NCBI GenBank assembly: GCA_964036045.1
Contig: OZ038379.1
Span: 117,193,104-117,257,103, forward strand
Source of the DNA: Eutreptiella sp. 'Long Island Sound 2002'
Lineage: Eukaryota; Euglenozoa; Euglenophyceae; Eutreptiales; Eutreptiaceae
DNA length: 64,000 bases
Reading direction: 5' to 3'
The position numbers and the translations under genes were made by a program. Of this stretch, positions 43,164 through 55,213 are shown in pieces (position 1 is the first letter of the stretch; every line of letters starts with the position of its first letter). Under the pieces are notes generated by a model. It was not told the origin of the DNA. It ran no database searches and saw only the letters and a program-made list of their open reading frames with translations.

Positions 43164-46100
43164 ATGCCCCCTGTGTGCAGACAAGTAGTACACAAGCGGG
43201 GCAAAGCTGGAACACCTGGCGTGGCTTCGGTGCACGCTGCAGCCCCGGCGGACGACAAGGAGGCGGCCTCCAACATCCTGCAAGGGAGAGCACAGAGGTC
43301 CGCATGGCACGCCCCGTACGCCCGGCGCCCCCCGCCCCAGGCAGCCGACCACGCAGACGGCGATGAGGAGGCACCCGGGGCGGCCCCGGGGACCGGAGGT
43401 GCGGCCCAACCAGGGTCCATGTCCATCCCTGCGGGGCTGGCCCCCCTGGCCCCCCTGGCTCCCCTGCCCCCCCGGGCGCCCCTGTGGGCCCCGCTGGGAA
43501 CGGGCTCAGCGGATGCGGCGCACCCGGATGCCCTGGCTGCGCCCGCGAACCCAGCGGCGAAGCCGATGCGTGATAGATGACTCCAGGAGGACACGGCGGG
43601 CGACGCCCTGTGGCTCCTCTCGTGGAACCTGCGCAACGGCCTCTTGCCGCCAGACCGGTCCCTCCGGGACACTCTCCGGCGGCACCGGGGGTCGGCAGCC
43701 TGTACCGACAAGGAGCACCTCATCACCGACATGCTACCCCAGGAGGGGGGCTTTGCCATCAAGCTCCAGGAAACAGGGATCGCCACCCGGGCGCAGAAGA
43801 TGCACGTGGCCGCGGCGCTCCGGGACAAGGGGTACACCGCCTTCTTCAGCAGCCGGCTGGCGGAGACGGGAGCCACCTCCACCTGGAGAGGGGGGGGCCT
43901 CCTCACCGCGGTCAGCAGCAAGTACGTGGCGGACATCCGCACGGACGGGGGAGGCCTCACCCTCATCAACGTCCACGGGCCGCAAGCAGGCTGCTCCCCG
44001 TGGGCGGGACGGGCGGCGTTCTGGGCCGACATACAAATGTATGCCACGGCACGCTGCCTCGGTGGGAGGCACCCGGTGGTCATCGCCGGCGACACCAACA
44101 TCTACATGGATGCCACCACCAACCTGGCCACGGAGCAATTCCGAGCGGGCTGGGAGGCCTACGGTTTCCGGAAGGCCGCGGCAGGCGGCGGGGAGGACAT
44201 GACCCCCACGCTCCACCCGTCCCGGCACAGGGTGGACACCTTCCTGGTCAACGAGCCCCTCCTGCCGTGGTCCCTGCGGGAAAGCGTTTGGGCTCGCGGC
44301 ATGGCACACCCCCAGGTGGTCGGCTGGGACCACCTCCCGGTCCGCCTGGCACTGCCGGGTCTCCTCAGCGCAGCAGGGCGCGCGGCGATGCCCACCCCCT
44401 ACAGCCACACGGAGGGGCGCCTCCTCCCGTACGACGCCGAGGCCGCGCCCGTCCAACACTGCCTGTGGGCGGCGGTCACCGCCGCGCAGGATGAACCCTC
44501 CCTGGCGCCCTGGCTGGGTCCCGCAGAGCAGCACGACTACGGGTCCATGCCCGTGGCCGCGGTGGAGAAGGTGTTCGAACACCTCCACGCGACGCATGAC
44601 GCCCTGGCGCGTGTGGTGGGACGCCGGCAGCCGTCCCCGGCGGGGACGGACCCGGCGGACGGGGACCTCCCGGAGAGCGGAAAGCGGCTCCAGGCGGCGG
44701 TCCTCCGCTATGACACCCTGGCAGCGCGCGCGCCGGCAGCGTACCAGGCGGACGCGGCACGGCATGGCATCCGGTCCGAGGCGGCGCTCCGGCTCACTGA
44801 GGAGCTGCGGGGTGTGTCGCCCGGGTTCCGCCCGACCACACAGGGCCAGCTACAGGAGGAGCTGGAGAGGCAAGCAGCCGCCCTCGAGGAGGACATTCGC
44901 CAGCTCCGCGCACTCCTGCCGGCGGACCGCAAGCGCGCCATCAAGGACTTCTGGCGCCGCCACACCCCCGACATCGCCCAGCGATGGAAAGCCGTGCGGG
45001 GAGCCATAGAGGTAGAGGCCCCGGGCCCGTCAGGCCTCTGGAACGTGCGGGTCCCCAACACCCAAATTCTCCTCACGGAGGCCCACGACGTGATGTTCGC
45101 AGTTCGCGCCTTCTGGCGAGAACTGTATGACAAACGCCTGGTGGACCTCCCAGGCTTCCAGGCAGTCCTCGGCCGCCATGTCCGCCGGGTCCCTGAAGGG
45201 GCCTGGACACAGGTCCAGCAGTACTCCATGCAGGACCTGAAGTCCGCCCTGGACAAGGCCGATGGCAAGGCCCCAGGTCCCAACAACGTGGAGGCCCGTT
45301 TCATCAAGGCCCTCCCGGCACCCGTCCAGTGGCTCCTGGTCCACTCCTACCGGGCCATCCTCCGCGGCGCCCCGCCGCCGATGCACTGGACGGACGCACA
45401 CATCTGGCTCAGCTCCAAGGTACCGGGCTCTGCCAGACTGGACGACTACAGGCCCATAGCCCTGGGCCAGCTGGACATGAAGCTGCTCACGGGCCCCCTC
45501 ACCCAGCGCATCACGGAAGTGCTCACAAGGCACGGAGTGGTCAGCGACTGGCAGCAAGGGGCCCTCGCTGGCTCCAACACAGGCCCCGCACTGTTCATGG
45601 CGCAGCGGCAGCTCCAGCGGGGAAGGCCCAACTACGTCTTCTCCTTCGACGCCCGCAACGCCTTCGACACCGCCCCGCACGGCGCCCTCCACCTCATCCT
45701 GCGCCACCTCTCCGTGCCGCCGGACGTCATTGACCTCCTGCTCTTCCTCCACACGTGCGCCAGGCTGGGCATTGTCACCGCACATGGGCTAACGCAGCCC
45801 GTCTACATGCTGTGCGGCGTCTGACAGGGCAACCCCGAGAGCCCCCTGCTGTACGCGCTCCTCCTGGAGCCCCTGCTCAGGGCGCAGGGGCACCGCCTGC
45901 GGCCGCCGGGAAGGGCCGAGCACGGCCTCATCCAGGCCTACATTGACGACCTGCTGGTGGTGTCCCACACGCTGCAGCACTTCGTCGAGGGCGTGGAAGT
46001 GGTGGCCGCGTACCTAGGGAAGATGGGCATGGAGCTCAACCCCCGCAAGTGCGCCATGGCCACCACAGAGGGGGTCCCGGGCCTGCAGCTGCGCCTCTGT

Positions 46101-49100
46101 CCCCACCTGAAAAACCAGCGGCGGACTCCGTCCCTCACCTGGGACTCCAGCTGTAGCCGGACGGGGAGTTCTCCCTGCAGCGCAAGCACCGGCTACGCCT
46201 GGTGGCGGTGCACCACTGGTGCCTCAACACCCTCGCGCCACCAAAAGTGGTACAGGACATCATCCTGGCGATCCTCGGGGGGCCGACGCAGTACGTTGCC
46301 CCTTTCATCGCCGACGACTCCGACACTGCACGCCACCTGGACCACATCACGGTCCAGGTCGCGAAGGACAGGGCGCGGTACGCCTTCGACGCCTCGCGGG
46401 ACAGCCTGCAGGAGGACCGGACCCTGGGGCTCACACGGGTGCCAACGCGGTGCCAGCAGGCAGCAGTGGCCCTTGTGGGTACACTCGTCCACCACCGCTC
46501 AACCTCCGTGCGCGCCGAGGTCACCAAGATGTTGTGGGAAATAGCTGGCGCGCACGGAATATGTCCCGAGGTGCACCACCCCGTCCCGGAGTTCGCAACT
46601 CTAGCGGGAGGCGACTGGGTCCACCGCATACCCCGGGCCCTGGCCGCCCTGGGAGTGGGGCTGTACAACCCCATCGCGTGCCCCAGGGCGGCCCATGTCC
46701 AACTACAGTCCCCGCCGGGCAACATCGTCACGCTGCGCACCGCCAAGCTGCGGCACCGCGACACGTGCCGCCTGACGGTGCCGCATACAACGCCGTGGCA
46801 TGGGCACCACGGGCCACGCCACCCCTTCCCCGACAACGACGACCCGTGGCCGACGGCGGTGCGGGAATGCCTCAACCAATGCGCCGATGAACACCTCCAG
46901 TATTGCCGCCGTGAGCAGGAGCCCACCAACCACCCCGGGTGGCGCGACGCCTTGGTCCGACTCTTCCACACCACCGGCACGCAGGACCCGCGCCTGAGAC
47001 TCGTCCACCCCACGAGGGCTAAGCAGGACGCCCACATCGGCCCACGGGTGACCCCGGACGGCCTGCACCTCCACGTCGGGGGCTACTGCCGCCGGGGCGG
47101 CCTATCCCCCCCAACGCGGGGGGCGGCGTACCACCCGCCGGCAGCCCTCATGTACATCCTCTGCGACGTACTCGCGGAAAGCGAGCACCAAGAGCCTAAC
47201 GCGGACGTTGCATGGCCCGAGCTCCTGCGCCCCCGGCCCCACGCGCCGACGCCGTTGTGGTTGGTGACCACGGACGACCAATGCGCCCAAGCGACCCTGC
47301 AAACACGCCACCAGCGTCGCTCTCGCCGCCGACCTCACCCGCACGTGGGAGGTGGCCATCTCGGGCACGGTGCCCGACGGGGAGGGCGTGGCCGCCTCCC
47401 TCCCCCTACAATACGGTGCCCACCGACCATGGGTCCACACGGTGGACGCCGAAGTCATCCTCCACCTCCTGCGGCACGCAGATCGCGAGCGGACCACGGG
47501 GGTCCCCGCGGGCGCAGCGAAGGTGGTCAACCAGATGCGCCTGCGGTGGCTCTGGGACAGCCTGTGCGCGCGAGGGCAACACGCCGGGCACCCGTTCTGG
47601 TACGTCCGAGCCACCTCGCACCACAGTGACGCCCTACTGCACAAGGCGGACTGGGCGGCGTCCCAGGACACCGTCCTGCAGAACACGCCCCCGGACCCTG
47701 GCCACGCCCAACTCATTGTAGCCGGCCGCTACGGCCATCTCGATCTACGGCCCCCCACGATGCGGGTGCTCGGCGAGGTCGCGCAGCGGGCGCAGACGGA
47801 CCATGCGCTGACGCACCGGGGACACACACATTTGGGCGCGGTCCACGCCACAGCCTATGTCCACGCCCGGGACCTCACCGTGACGGCCACCAACCGCCGG
47901 GCGCTGCGGGCCCGAGACGGCCACACGCCGGTGCAGCGCAGGCTCCGCGTCCGTAAGGAGCGGCTCTCTGGCGTCGCTGTCGTCCCACAACCGTGCCTCC
48001 TATGCGGCAGCCCGGAGGAGACCCCGGTGCACATGCACATGGGTTGCGCCCACTCACAGCTCCTCTGGCCCCACTACCGCCAGGCGGTACACGAGGCGGC
48101 CCGCCACCTCCCGTCCGGGGACAAAGCCCTGTGGGTTGCCTCGTGGCGATCCGCAGGCGCCACATGGACGGAAGTCTTCTGCACTGGACTGGTGCCCGAG
48201 GACGCGGAGGCGCAGCTCCGCGCCATAGCCCGCTACGACCCGCCGGGAGTGACCTCTGTGGACGATTTCGTCCACCACATGCTCCGGCTGGGGGACTTCG
48301 CATGGGAGCTTTGCAACCACCGGCTGGAGCAACTCCTCCGCGAGCCCCAAAGCGCGGCGGCCCGGGCACACCGATGGCTCACTGCGGCGGAGGGCGACCA
48401 ACCTCCCCCTCCCCCGCGCCCTGACGAGGACTTCGTAGCCTCCCTCCGTGTCGTGAATGGCACTCTGGAGTGCCCGCCCCAGGAGGGCCCCCACCCGTAC
48501 AAGGACCTGCCAGGGGGGTTCTCGAAGAACCTACAAGACGCCCTCTTCCCACCGTGGATCATCGGGCGCGGCTCAATGACCGGGTGGGAGGCGCGCATTG
48601 TGGGTGAGGAATGGGCGCGCGAGTGGAGCTTGTCGTGCGCCGCCACGCGCGCCCCAGAGACCCCTGCGCAACGATACGCCGCCATCCCGCTCAAAGGGTG
48701 GGGGCCCAACACCCGGCCGAGACCCACCGTGATCCGCGGGGCGGGACCTGACCACCCGTGGGACGCGGTGACGGGGGAGTGGCTGCAAGCGGCCCCGGGG
48801 CCGCAAACGGGATGGACTGGGGACGTGTCCTCACTCGTCAGGACACCCGTCCCCCCCCGCATCCCCCAGAGGACGGGGCCGCCCAGCTCGCCGTGGCGCA
48901 CTTCAAAGCTCGGGGGCCGGTATACGACGACGCCCTGTCCCGGCTGGGCGACACCCAAGGGGCCCTTGCTCCTCATGCTCCCCACCGACATTGCAGCCGC
49001 GCTGCGCCAGGAGCTGGACGGCTGCGAAGGGCTGCGAGTGGGATGGGAGGCAGTCGCGGACGGCACCCTGCTGGCCCTCCTCCACCGAGACACCGCGAAC

Positions 49101-49676
49101 GGGTGCCGATGGGATGCGCTGACGCCCCACCTCACCGGGCGCCACGTGTACATGGCAACCCCCCCCCCGGGGCACCCCCGCCCGGCGTGGGACGACCTCA
49201 TCGCCGCCTTCCACGACCACGGGATTCTCCCCGACGACACGTGGCGGGAGGTCCAGCGGAAGACGCTTGGCAGGGACTACTGGCGCCGCGCCCGCTCCCG
49301 CCTGCTGGAGATCCGGGACCCCCTCCGACAGAGGTGGGACGACCTCTGGCTCCGCCATCTCGACCCTTGGTCGCCGCCCTCCCACCTCCCACACACCTGC
49401 CGGCTCTGCGGGGAATGTGACACGGTGTCCTGCGCAGCGTCGACAGGCGCCGACAGGTGCGCGCGGTGCGCCCAGGTGGCCGCGTGCCCCTGGCCCGAAC
49501 CTCCCGCAGGCCCGCGCAGGCGCACAGAGGAGGAGGCCCTGCAACGGCGCATCGAGGGGGCACACACCCCCTCACACGAACGCGCGGGCCCCGCGGCCGC
49601 TGCCCTTCTGTGGATCCACGTGCACCTGCGGGACCCCACATCCGTTGCGCACCTGTCGCACGTGTTCGCGCCCTGA
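43164..49676 (+). CDS. LINE A ORF2: APE endonuclease, reverse transcriptase, RNase H-like region, zinc finger (broken)
   Basis: The frame starts at ATG 43164; TGA at 43578-43580 lies just before the endonuclease. Endonuclease motifs: LSWNLRN, IKLQETG, VIAGDTN, RHRVDTFLVN and GWDHLPV. RT motifs: DYRPIALGQLDMKLL, QQGALAGSNTGPALF, FSFDARNAFDTAP, GV*QGNPESPLL (TGA 45822-45824 where Arg is expected, so CGA to TGA) and AYIDDLLV (45937 on). The frame shifts at about 46,120, with a TAG at 46154-46156, and shifts back near 47,300. Then come a possible RNase H end (LLHKADWAASQD) and a zf-RVT-like finger (CLLCGSPEETPVHMHMGC, about 47,996). A further 540 residues of unknown type with a second Cys cluster (CRLCGECDTVSC) end at TGA 49674-49676. 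About 2170 codons; broken in this copy. Confidence 0.8.
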
Positions 49677-49714
49677 CCCCACCCGCCGCCGCCCTTTGCA
49701 GAGCCCGCAGTACC

Positions 49715-50949
49715 ATGCCACGCCGACGGGGGGACGGGCCGGGACACACCAGGGCCCGCTGCAAAGCGCAAGAGGCGGCCGTGTGGGGCCTGGTGACGGA
49801 CCCGGTGGCGGAGGAGCACGAGGCGCACGCTGCCGCACGGCGTGACCTGACGGGCAGTGCCAGGGCTTTCCTCAACGAGACTGCCCTCCCGGCCGTCCGC
49901 GCCCTGAACGGAGCGGGGGCCCCTACGCTGCTCCTGGCGATGCATCGGATCGTGAACGCCGTCCAGCCGGGGCTCATCAGCCCGGAGGCGGCCCTCTACG
50001 GGCACTGGATGGAGCTGCGCGAGTCCAACCGGTCTGGCTGGCCCCTGTCCATGGGGGATACCCTGCAGCTGACGGGAGCGGGGTCCGCCATGTCCCTCCG
50101 CAGCAGCGCCCCAGCCCTGCTGCACGCCTTCAGGACGCGCTACCCCGGGGACGCGGCCCCGTACCTGAACCAGGCGCGGGCCACGTACCCGGGGGGAGTG
50201 TCCGAGCTGGATGCGGCGCTCCACCTTCTATAGCCACCGGACCAGGACCTGGAGGTGGGCGAGATCACGGTGTTCGTGGAAGGCGCGGACGAGGCGTCCG
50301 CCCGCCCCCGGCCGACCAACCCGGTGTACGACGGCACCAGGCCTACCCCCCTGTACGCCATCGTATGCGAGGCGTTCCCCAGGGAGCCCACTTGGTGCCC
50401 CGCCCCCCCGCCGGCGACGCACGCGCTCCGCGGCTGGGCTGACTCAGATCTGTCCCCCCCCCTCTCCAGAACCAGGGGTGCCCACCACAGGGGGCAGGTC
50501 CTATGGCAAGAGTGCCCTGGCACCCCCCTGCTCCTCCTCGTCGTCGCGACCCGCGGGGACCCGGTGCGGGTCCTGGGGATCACCACCACCCACCTCTATG
50601 GGGCAGCACCCGTACCCCGCCCCCCCCTCCCGGCGCCCGCGGCGCGGGACGGAGTACACACCTTCCTGCGAACACAGGAGGTCACCGCCGTTACGGGGGT
50701 CCACCTAGTGCGGCTCCCCCCGACACCACCCGACGACCCCCTCGGGGGCCCAGGACCCTGGGCCCCGCCCCAGACTGGGAGCTGTGGCGCAACGCGTGGG
50801 CTGCGTGGCTCCCCCACCTCCCCTCCCAATGCCGATGGATGGCCGCCGGCCCCCGGCCGTGCGGGGCTGACGCCACAGCCGGCCCCCCACCCCCTCCCCC
50901 CCTCCCCCCCGCAGAGCACCGCACGTCACTGCCCACGGCACGGCACTGA
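49715..50949 (+). CDS. LINE A ORF3, conserved, unknown function
   Basis: ATG at 49715 (MPRRRGDGPGHTRARCKAQ), 38 bp after ORF2. Clear protein-like blocks: LISPEAALYGHWMELRESNR, YPGDAAPYLNQARATYPGG, DLEVGEITVFVEGADEASAR and CPGTPLLLLVVATRGDPVRV. A TAG at 50231-50233 is sense (CAC) in LINE B, and a one-base shift near 50,735 is absent there, so LINE B shows the parental frame. It ends at TGA 50947-50949, which overlaps the ORF4 ATG. Conservation of frame between two copies supports coding. I recognise no domain. Possible roles (accessory RNP protein, Gag-like) are guesses. Confidence 0.6.
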
Positions 50950-52166
50950 TGCACCAGGGGGTAGTGGGAAGGGCGCGCCTGCCACCACGCATACGTACCA
51001 GGATAACAGTGATGGCAGACTGCGATGGCTCCCCCCAGCAGGACGGCCGCCACCACCGCCGGTCCTGCTCCCGCTCCCGCGCCTCCCCGGAGTGGAGGGG
51101 GGAGACCCTCGCGGAGCGCGAGGAGCGGAGGCTGGCGGAGGCGGCGGTGCTGGTCGGGCCGCCGCCGCCCCCCTAGGAGCCTGAGCCAGCCGAGGTGACC
51201 GCCCCCGCCGCCCAAGCAGCAAGCCCCGCCGCCCCGCCCCGGGAGGGGGCCCCAGATGCGCAGGAAGCGGAGACCGCAGCCCCGACCGCGGCTCCGGGCA
51301 CGCCGCCGACACGGGGGGTAGCCCCGGCGCAGGAACCGGCGGCATCGCCGAGGGCTGCCGCAGCCGCAGAGGAGAGCGAGGAGGGCGCGCGAGGGGTTGT
51401 GACCGCGGCCCCGGCGGGCCGCGCCACCGCCTCGGCCGGCCACGCCGCAACCCCCAGCACGCCGCGAAAGCAGGGGACGGACCCCGCATGGGCCACGGGC
51501 GCCTCGCTGGCGGCCGCCGCAGCAGCAGCAGTGGGCAGGGAGAGCGCGAAGTACCGCGCCCACGCCAACCCCACCCACACCCACACCAGCCCCCCCAAGC
51601 AGTTCCCCCCCAAGCCCTTCCCCCCGGGGCGGGCGCGGGACGTCCGCCCCCCGGCGCCCGAGCGCTCGCCGCCGGGCGTCACGCTGCCGCAGCTGCAAAG
51701 ACAGCGGGACGCCCGGCGAGTTGTCCAGGAAGGAGGGGAGGGCGCGCAGGCAGAGCTGCGTGCCAGCCAAGGGAGCCCGGAGCGGGGGGCAGGAGGCGAC
51801 AGGGGAAGTGCCCAGGAGCGCGCGCAAGGAGCAGGCCAGGGCACGCGCGGCAGGGAGCAAGGGCGCAGCAGCAGGGGGGGGCAGAGCGCAGGCAGCGGAC
51901 GGCGCGACTCAGGGCAGGGGGCCGGGAAGGGACCAGGGCACGGGAAGGGCGCGCAGGGGCGCGGGCAGGGAGCCCATGTGCCGGGAGCGGGGCGAGGGGC
52001 GGCGGGCGAGCTGGCGGGCCAGGGCGTGGGGGACGGGGGGCGGGACCCGCAGCACGGGCAGAGGGCCGGAGAGGGGCCCAAGGGTAAGGGCAAAGGCGCC
52101 GCGGGCCCCAAGGGACATGCGGGACGGGGCATGGGAGCCCTGGGGGGAGGGCAGGCCGAAGGGTAG
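50949..52166 (+). CDS. LINE A ORF4, basic Ala/Gly/Pro-rich protein
   Basis: ATG 50949-50951 overlaps the ORF3 stop (TGATG), and this is conserved in LINE B. N-terminus MHQGVVGRARLPPRIRTRIT, then RHHRRSCSRSRASPEWRGET. TAG 51174-51176 (PPPPP*EPEP) is CGG in LINE B. The rest is disordered: Ala-rich (ATGASLAAAAAAAVG), then Gly/Gln/Arg-rich (GAGKGPGHGKGAQGRGQGAH). The composition fits an RNA-binding or chaperone-like nucleocapsid function; no fold is recognisable. It ends at TAG 52164-52166. The LINE B homologue has extra in-gene repeats. Confidence 0.5.
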
Positions 52167-52239
52167 GCGGCGGGGAGCGGGGCGCCCCCGCAGCCGGACG
52201 TGCAGCCAGTGAGGTGCACCCCCCCCCCGAATCCAACAG

Positions 52240-52905
52240 ATGCCGGCGCACCACACCCACCACCACCACCACGACCACCACCACCTCTACAACATCAACC
52301 CTGACGCAGGCGAGCTCGTCCCCCCCCCACCCCCACGACCCCAGCACCAGCCAGCCCCCCCCGCGCCGAGAGCGGAGCCGGCGCGCATGGCCTCGGCGGA
52401 CGGGGGGCGGGGCGCGGCATCGGCGCCGCAGGCACAGGGGCAGCGAGGGGAGCCGGCGCGAGGGGCAGAGGGGGCCCGGCATTGGGACCGGGACTGGGGC
52501 ACGGTCCCGGACCCTCTGGGGGAGGAGGCCCTCCGCCTGGTGGGGGAGGTGTACGGGTGGTTGTGCTGGGCCAACCAGGGGACGACCAGGGGGTGGAGGA
52601 ACCGGCCCTTTGATGCCGTGCTCCTCTGGAGAGACGGAGGAAACCGAGAGGTACCCCCGGGGGGGTGGGCAGCCCCGGAGGACCATGAGAGGGTCCTCAG
52701 GTCAGTGATCTGGGCGGCGTGGCTCGACAGGGATCCGACGTGGCCGGCCTTCCTGGAAGGGGGAGCGGTGCTCCGCATCACGGATGCGGACGCCAACAAC
52801 TGGCTCCCCCGGGCCTTGCGCAGCGCCCTCGCCCACTGGCGCTACCGCCGGCGCAACCCGCCGCCGCCACAGCCCCAGCTCCCGCACAAGCGGCAGCGCA
52901 GGTGA
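52240..52905 (+). CDS. LINE A ORF5 with poly-His N-terminus, unknown function
   Basis: 221 codons: MPAHHTHHHHHDHHHLYNIN, a Pro/Ala linker, then a compact domain (LGEEALRLVGEVYGWLCWAN, then RPFDAVLLWRDGGNREVPPG, then AFLEGGAVLRITDADANNWL) ending in basic KRQRR. The domain is nearly unchanged in LINE B (60,669-61,337) and has normal amino acid composition in an extremely GC-rich context, so I regard it as a real gene. The His tract could bind metal. I recognise no family. Confidence 0.6.
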   Translation: MPAHHTHHHHHDHHHLYNINPDAGELVPPPPPRPQHQPAPPAPRAEPARMASADGGRGAASAPQAQGQRGEPARGAEGARHWDRDWGTVPDPLGEEALRLVGEVYGWLCWANQGTTRGWRNRPFDAVLLWRDGGNREVPPGGWAAPEDHERVLRSVIWAAWLDRDPTWPAFLEGGAVLRITDADANNWLPRALRSALAHWRYRRRNPPPPQPQLPHKRQRR

Positions 52906-53920
52906 CGGCCCAGACGGCGGACGCGCGAAAGTGGGGGGGAGAGCTGGGCCCCCCGACCCACGCCCCCCCCACGTTACGGCGTGACGCAGGAGCGCGCGCC
53001 ACCTCCCGCGGGAGGGAGGGCGGAGACAACGAGCGCGGGGGGGAACCTGCTGCCCCGCAGCCTGCTAACCGCTGACCGCTAACCCTCACGGCCGCCCCCG
53101 GCCGGCCAGCGCCGCGCGACGACAGCCGGGGGGATGAGGGGCCCCAGCGAGGGCCTGCACGAGGGTCCGGCTCTAGGTAGAGGGGGGCGGGGGAAGGGTG
53201 CGACCCCCCAGCCGATGGCTGGCCCCCGGGGCCGGGACCGCCATGCCGCCCCCCCCCCCGGCCGTCAGGAGGCGGCGCCAGGGGACCAGAAGGCCCCCGA
53301 CACTCCCCCCCCCCTCCCACTCAGGCCCAAGAGCAGACGAAGGCAGACCAAAGAAACGGCGGCGCCGCATCCCCCCCGAGGAGGCCGCTGCACCCGGGTT
53401 GCGGGGGCACCACGACCGAGGCAGGCGCCCACACGCCCTGCCTGCTGCCGGCCGACAGCAGACCGGCGGCGCCCAGGACGGCGCAAACGGAGCGGCCTTA
53501 TCAGAGGCCGGCCCGGGGAAGACGGGGGCGCGAACCAGGGCGAGGGGGTTCCCCCCCCCTCCCCCCCCCCCCTCAGCCGCACTGACCCGTCGGCGGCCGA
53601 CCGGACCGCGCCCGACCCCCGCGGCCGCCCGGCAACCCCCACGGCGCGAGTATACCCCGGTGGGGCACGCCGGGGACAGCGGAAGGCAGGCCGACGCCCG
53701 ACGGGGCGGGGGAGCGGGGGGGCGGCCCCCCCACCCCCCCCCCCGCACCCCCCCCCAGCTTGGGAGCCACAGGAGCGGCCCTCCGCCCCCCCGGAGCTGA
53801 GGGGACGCCCCCCCCCCCCAAGAAGGGACCGCGACGCGGGGGGGGGGGATGCGGCTGGACCTGCTCTCGCGGGGGTCGCGGCCGCGGGGCGAGCCCACAC
53901 TAGCGTGCCGGAGCAACGCA
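52906..53920 (+). other. LINE A 3' region, first part
   Basis: Very C/G-rich with C homopolymers (several of 8-10 bases) and no frame shared with LINE B. It is conserved with 60,064-60,668 on the opposite strand, where it is shorter. I treat it as untranslated. Confidence 0.6.
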
Positions 53921-55213
53921 CGCACCAGAACAGTATAGGGGCCGCACCCCACATGACCCTCCCGTGACCACAGCCCCCTCAGGGAGGGCAGAGGGGGGGT
54001 ACAGGTCTGCAGGGGCCCCCGGGGGAGCGGTCCATGGGCCGCCCCTCACCCCTCCCCACCCCGGGGCGGCACCGCGACCCCGACCGCACGCGCACGCCGG
54101 AGGGGAGTGCGCCGACGACGCGAGAGGGGCCAGGATGGAGTACCGCAGGCCGCCACCCAGTAGGGGGGGCAGGGAGGCTGCGGCGCGACCCCCCCCCCCC
54201 CACCCCCCCCGGCGGCCCGCAAGCCGCGGGGGCCCCGGCCCCGACCCCCCGGGGCAGGGGGGGTTGGTCCCCCCCCCCCGCCCGAGAAAGGAGCCGGAGC
54301 GCGACCCGCCCCCCCGCCCCAGCCGCCAGCTCCCACAGGGGCCGCGGAGAACAAGCGAGCCCGCGCCAACGCGCCAGGACGCCGCACAGATCGCGCCTAG
54401 AGAAGGCGGACGAGCACGAACCGGAGTGGTATGGGGGGCCACGCCCCCCATGGACAGAACGACACCAGTGACACCCGCATTGTTGCCTGCCCAGGGAAGG
54501 CAGAGGGACAGAACGAGGCAGAGCGACCCCCCGCCCTACAGGCCCCTCCCTGGCCGCACAAACGGGGGGTCTGGCGCACGCCCCCCCCCCCCCCCAACCC
54601 GCCCCCCGGCACACGAACGCCACGGACCCGCCCCGCGGCGCGCAGCCCCCAAAGGGCGTGCAGGCTGAGGGGACAGAGAAGGGCCCCCACACGCGCACGC
54701 CCGCGCCCACAACACGTGGAGAGCGGACCCCAACAGCCCGCCCAGTGGACCGGCAGTCGGGGGAGGGGGAGCGCCTGACCCCAGACGCTGCTCGCAACAG
54801 TAGAAGGCTACCCCCCCGGGGGGCGCCCTACCGCCACCACCACAACCCCAAGCCAAGTAGGGGGGAACCGGGACCAGACCGCCCCCCCCCAAGCACGCCA
54901 GACAGAGCAAGGGACGGGGGCAGGACACGCGGAGGGGCACGGACCACGTGGGACGGCCCTACCAGCGCCCAGTGCCGGGACAGCGCGAGGTGCACACGCC
55001 ACACCACCCAGGAGGGGGGGGAGCGGACGCCGCAGGAGCGCGAGCGCACACACACGTAACGGGCACGCGAGGACTACCAGAAGGGCAACCGGACCGAGCG
55101 CGCAGAACACACAGACCGCGTGGAATGGCGTACCAGCGAGCGAGGGTAAGGGACACCCGGACGGGACGGCCCGCCACACGCAGCGCGGAACACGCGGGGC
55201 GGGAAGGGGGAAA
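53921..55213 (+). repeat. 1293-bp tandem duplication in LINE A 3' region, unit 1
   Basis: Begins CGCACCAGAACAGTATAGGG. The next unit begins at 55214 with the same bases and is nearly identical. LINE B has only one unit (about 58,780-60,064, reverse). Confidence 0.9.
54600..54860 (+). repeat. Monomer-related block inside the 3' region
   Basis: GCGCGCAGCCCCCAAAGGGC, then ACACGTGG, GCGGACCCCAACAGCCCGCC, GGCAGTCGGGGGAGGG and CGCCTGACCCCAGACGC follow in the same order as one 5' array unit (compare 12,738-12,905). Repeated in unit 2 (about 55,900-56,155) and in LINE B (about 59,150-59,400). The 5' monomer and the 3' region therefore share a sequence. Confidence 0.8.

Noticed and set aside
43157-44101. 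Minus-strand frames inside LINE ORF1 and ORF2.
   Set aside because: The plus strand carries endonuclease and RT motifs over the same bases. The minus frames are GC-driven shadows.
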